From NCBI RefSeq assembly GCF_009026145.1, contig NZ_WBUE01000015.1, positions 1 through 64,000 on the forward strand: a DNA stretch of 64,000 bases, written 5' to 3'. Source of the DNA: Hyphomicrobium sp. GTDB taxonomy: Bacteria; Pseudomonadota; Alphaproteobacteria; Rhizobiales; Hyphomicrobiaceae. Made by a program: the position numbers and the translations under genes. Shown here in pieces: positions 61,481 to 64,000 of the stretch. Position 1 is the first letter of the stretch, and each line of letters begins with the position of its first letter. The notes beneath the pieces are model-generated. The model made no database searches and was not told where the DNA came from. It worked only from the letters and a program-made list of their open reading frames with translations.

Positions 61481-64000
61481 ATGTCAACCATGGGCGCCGC
61501 AAGTCGACAAGAGTTCTGCACTGAATGCGGCAATAGACTTTCGCCGAGTGCGCGCTTTTGCGAGCGGTGCGGAACTAGGCTGACCTCGGGGCCAAACGAC
61601 GTCAGACCAGACGCCGCGGGAACTGCGCCCACATCGAGATTTCAAGCGCGCAAGGCGCTCGTGAAGGCCGTCGTGCGCGCAACCGGCAAAAGCCTTGCCC
61701 TCAGCGCTGCCGTGCTCGGGCCTGGCCTCTTGCTGCTTTACGGCGGCGCACCGGTTCCCGGCATGCTGTGGCTGTTTGGCGGCTCGTTCGGCATGGTCGC
61801 ATGGTCTTACCGTAAGCCGTGGCGGCTCGGACTCGTTAGTTGCCTCATTCCTCCCGTGGCTGCCGCACTCGGCTACGTGGTGCAGCTCGCCCTCTTTTCG
61901 AATGCAGCGCCCCCGCTCTTGCTCGTGCTCGGCGCCGTGGCGCTCGGCATCGGCGTTGGTTGGTATCGCGGTGAAACGCACCAGCTCTATGTGAAGGAAG
62001 GCGGCGTCTTTGCGCAGCGCACGGTTGCCTATCTCGGTATCTGGATTGCGGCCTACGCCGTCACCCAGTTGATGGCACTGCTCGCCGCAAACGTATGGCT
62101 CGTGCGTTCCGGTCTCATTACCGGCGCCTTCACCACCGCCATGCTCGCCGCGGTGTCCATCATCATCCTGCAGAAGCGCAAGGCGCTGGCACAGGCTATG
62201 GCTGCCTTGGCGTTCGCCGTCCTGCTCTCCCACGCGATCGGCCTCTCGCCCGCGTTGGCCCAGCCTTCTCCCGACGAACCGGAGGTCGTCGACATCCTGC
62301 GGGAGACGGCAAGCAAGGTCCACCACCTCGTCCTCGACGCCGATCTCGCCGAAGCGGTGGTCGGGCAGCGGCCGGCGCCAGAGGATTCAGCCGCCCGGAC
62401 GATATCTCTGCCAGCCCCTTCCTTGCAGCGGATCTCCGAGAATGTCGCGACGGCGACGTACGCGACGGATGCCTCCTCCTCCATCTCCGTCACCCTTGAG
62501 CGGCTGGATTCTCCGGAAGCGGCAACGCCGCAGATGTCCGATTTGCACGGCGCTGCATCGACGAGGGCGAAGTGGATATACGTGGGTGGAGCTCCCTGCC
62601 TCTTTGGCGCGAACTTCGACACAAACGCAAGGCCGCCGACAGCCGAGGTGGCGGCCATCATGTCGAAGGATCGATTCCGGATATCCGTCCGCGCCTACGG
62701 GCGGGGCCAGCCTCCGCGCGAGAGCTCGAGCAGTGATTCGGGGGAAGGAGGAATCTTTGACATCCCTGGGGCGGTCGGCGAAGCCGTGGGCGAAGCAATG
62801 GAGGAACTTGGGCCGATACTCTTCCTGCCGCTCATGACACCTGCGCTGGCCGGCGAGTACTACGCCGCGCTCGACACCGAGGCCCTTTCGAGCGCCGGGG
62901 TAGGCGCGGATCCCACGCCACTCCTTCCCGACGCGCGTACGGGTGATGCCGATAGCCCCGACGCCTCAAGCGACGAGGGCGTGGTGTCGATTGACCCCGA
63001 GACCATCGCCGCCGGCAGCGCCGCAGTCGCCGCCATTCTCATCGCCGCCGGTGTTGCCGCCAACATTGCTCAGGCGATTGCCGCGGCCATCGCCAGCGCG
63101 CTTCAGTCCGGCGTCGAGATGACGAGCGAGGAGATCTCTGCGGCCATCGCCGAAGGGCTTGCGCGCGCCAAACCGGCTGAGCCTACCGATGCGCCGCTAG
63201 CCGAAGGTCAGAATGTGGCTCCGCCGCCCAAGCCGCCGCCTATATACGACAAGTACGGAACGCCCTTTGATACCAACGACGCGGGCCAATACTGGGCTCC
63301 GGACGAACAAGGCAACTGGGGCTGGTTGAATGCGGACGAGGCGCGCGAGGCGTCGGCAGCCCTGCGCGGGGAAGAGGCTGCGCGCAACCGTGAGCGCGCC
63401 GACTTTGCGCGTGACACCGAGGCTGCGGTCGAGCGGTCGCAGGCGGAAAGCCGCGCCCGCGACGACGCGATGCGCGATTGGATCGCCGCGCAGAACAAAG
63501 CCCGTGAAGATCTCGCGCGGATCAGGCAAGCCACCGGCAACGTCGACTACGAAGAGATCTACACGCGCAGTGGGACCGACCGCGTGATGAAGGAGGACGG
63601 CACGCTCGACACCGAGTATGTCCAGCGCCTCAAGGAGGCGCTGCGCGACCGGCTGGGTCGCGATACCGCGGTGCCCGATAGCTCGCTCGAGGGGACCTCC
63701 ACGGCCGACATCGTTGCCGAGACCGTTGCCAACACGGCCGACGAAGCAGCCAAAAGCATGGTCGTCCGGATGGGCAGCGCCGTCCTCACTGGCGGCTTGA
63801 GCGAGATCGGCTTCCAGGGCGGACAAGCCTTGCAGGCCGTCAAGAAGGCGGTGGACGCAGCCGTCGATTCCGGACGCGACTTCAGCCGGGCCGACGCCAT
63901 GCTGACCGCCGCAAAGCATGTCGCGAGGGAGAACCTTCCCGTAAACACCATCGATGCATTGAGGCGCATGCGTGCCGGCGAGGACGTCTCCCTGGCCGAA
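61481..64000 (+). CDS. Large zinc-ribbon multi-helix protein, partial
   Basis: The frame opens at the ATG at 61481 and is still open at the window end (840 codons seen). The zinc ribbon FCTECGNRLSPSARFCERCG is at 12-31 (Cys13, 16, 27, 30). Five to six membrane helices lie at about 68-260, ending in a signal-peptide-like PALAQ. A low-complexity region follows, then a hydrophobic Ala/Ile helix near 510. The remainder is soluble: GQYWAPDEQGNWGWLNADE, a charged coiled coil (about 620-680) and helical repeats. I do not recognise the full-length family. The divergent partner has the same kind of ribbon. Confidence 0.65.
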   Translation, partial: MSTMGAASRQEFCTECGNRLSPSARFCERCGTRLTSGPNDVRPDAAGTAPTSRFQARKALVKAVVRATGKSLALSAAVLGPGLLLLYGGAPVPGMLWLFGGSFGMVAWSYRKPWRLGLVSCLIPPVAAALGYVVQLALFSNAAPPLLLVLGAVALGIGVGWYRGETHQLYVKEGGVFAQRTVAYLGIWIAAYAVTQLMALLAANVWLVRSGLITGAFTTAMLAAVSIIILQKRKALAQAMAALAFAVLLSHAIGLSPALAQPSPDEPEVVDILRETASKVHHLVLDADLAEAVVGQRPAPEDSAARTISLPAPSLQRISENVATATYATDASSSISVTLERLDSPEAATPQMSDLHGAASTRAKWIYVGGAPCLFGANFDTNARPPTAEVAAIMSKDRFRISVRAYGRGQPPRESSSSDSGEGGIFDIPGAVGEAVGEAMEELGPILFLPLMTPALAGEYYAALDTEALSSAGVGADPTPLLPDARTGDADSPDASSDEGVVSIDPETIAAGSAAVAAILIAAGVAANIAQAIAAAIASALQSGVEMTSEEISAAIAEGLARAKPAEPTDAPLAEGQNVAPPPKPPPIYDKYGTPFDTNDAGQYWAPDEQGNWGWLNADEAREASAALRGEEAARNRERADFARDTEAAVERSQAESRARDDAMRDWIAAQNKAREDLARIRQATGNVDYEEIYTRSGTDRVMKEDGTLDTEYVQRLKEALRDRLGRDTAVPDSSLEGTSTADIVAETVANTADEAAKSMVVRMGSAVLTGGLSEIGFQGGQALQAVKKAVDAAVDSGRDFSRADAMLTAAKHVARENLPVNTIDALRRMRAGEDVSLAE

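Noticed and set aside
1..64000. CRISPR arrays, prophage or insertion sequences
   Set aside because: No regularly spaced direct repeats, integrase, phage structural genes or transposase open frames were seen.

Overview
The window is GC-rich chromosomal DNA from an alphaproteobacterium, most likely of the Hyphomicrobiales and plausibly Hyphomicrobium-like. This is inferred from gene content only: conserved alphaproteobacterial gene orders (panB-TPR-bamB-der, prfB-mrcA-amidase-rne, dsbA-aroQ-accB-accC-aat), a lanthanide-type methanol dehydrogenase (xoxF), and a complete clade I nitrous oxide reductase operon. The organism therefore looks like a methylotroph that can respire N2O. No tRNA, rRNA, CRISPR array, transposase or prophage was seen.

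Region 1 to 34 kb is mostly core genome. It holds cell-envelope genes (bamB, an L,D-transpeptidase, PBP1A, a cell-wall amidase, a BepA-like protease), RNA and translation genes (rlmJ, TrmH-type and RlmI-type methyltransferases, prfB with its programmed frameshift, rne, aat), holC, der, panB, aroQ and accBC. Small secreted proteins of unknown role lie between them. Two places (11.8-12.0 kb and 30.5-30.7 kb) carry pairs of palindromic elements bounded by CTAGTGT/ACACTAG. They sit so close to genes that they supply stop codons and, once, a ribosome-binding site.

Region 34 to 44.5 kb is accessory. It has small membrane proteins (one behind a perfect FNR/NnrR-type box), metB, a DUF488 protein, and a cluster around pyridoxal phosphate: the PLP-binding protein YggS, a glutamine amidotransferase and two MocR-type regulators. 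xoxF follows as a single gene, with no xoxG or xoxJ beside it, and is divergent from one MocR gene.

Region 44.5 to 60.5 kb is an anaerobic island. It holds hutW-hutX (oxygen-independent heme degradation) with an NAD-binding partner, bluB under a cobalamin riboswitch, a DGC-type zinc-binding protein preceded by a 28-codon leader ORF, a flavin/PNPOx-like protein, and nosRZDFYLX with mostly ATGA overlaps. FNR/NnrR-type palindromes at 35.5, 47.4 and 48.8 kb suggest that several of these genes share one anaerobic or nitric-oxide-sensing regulator. A ferritin-like gene diverges from nosR.

The last 3.3 kb contain two divergent genes of unknown function. Both proteins start with a double-cysteine zinc ribbon followed by membrane segments. 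The second is very large and runs off the end of the window.
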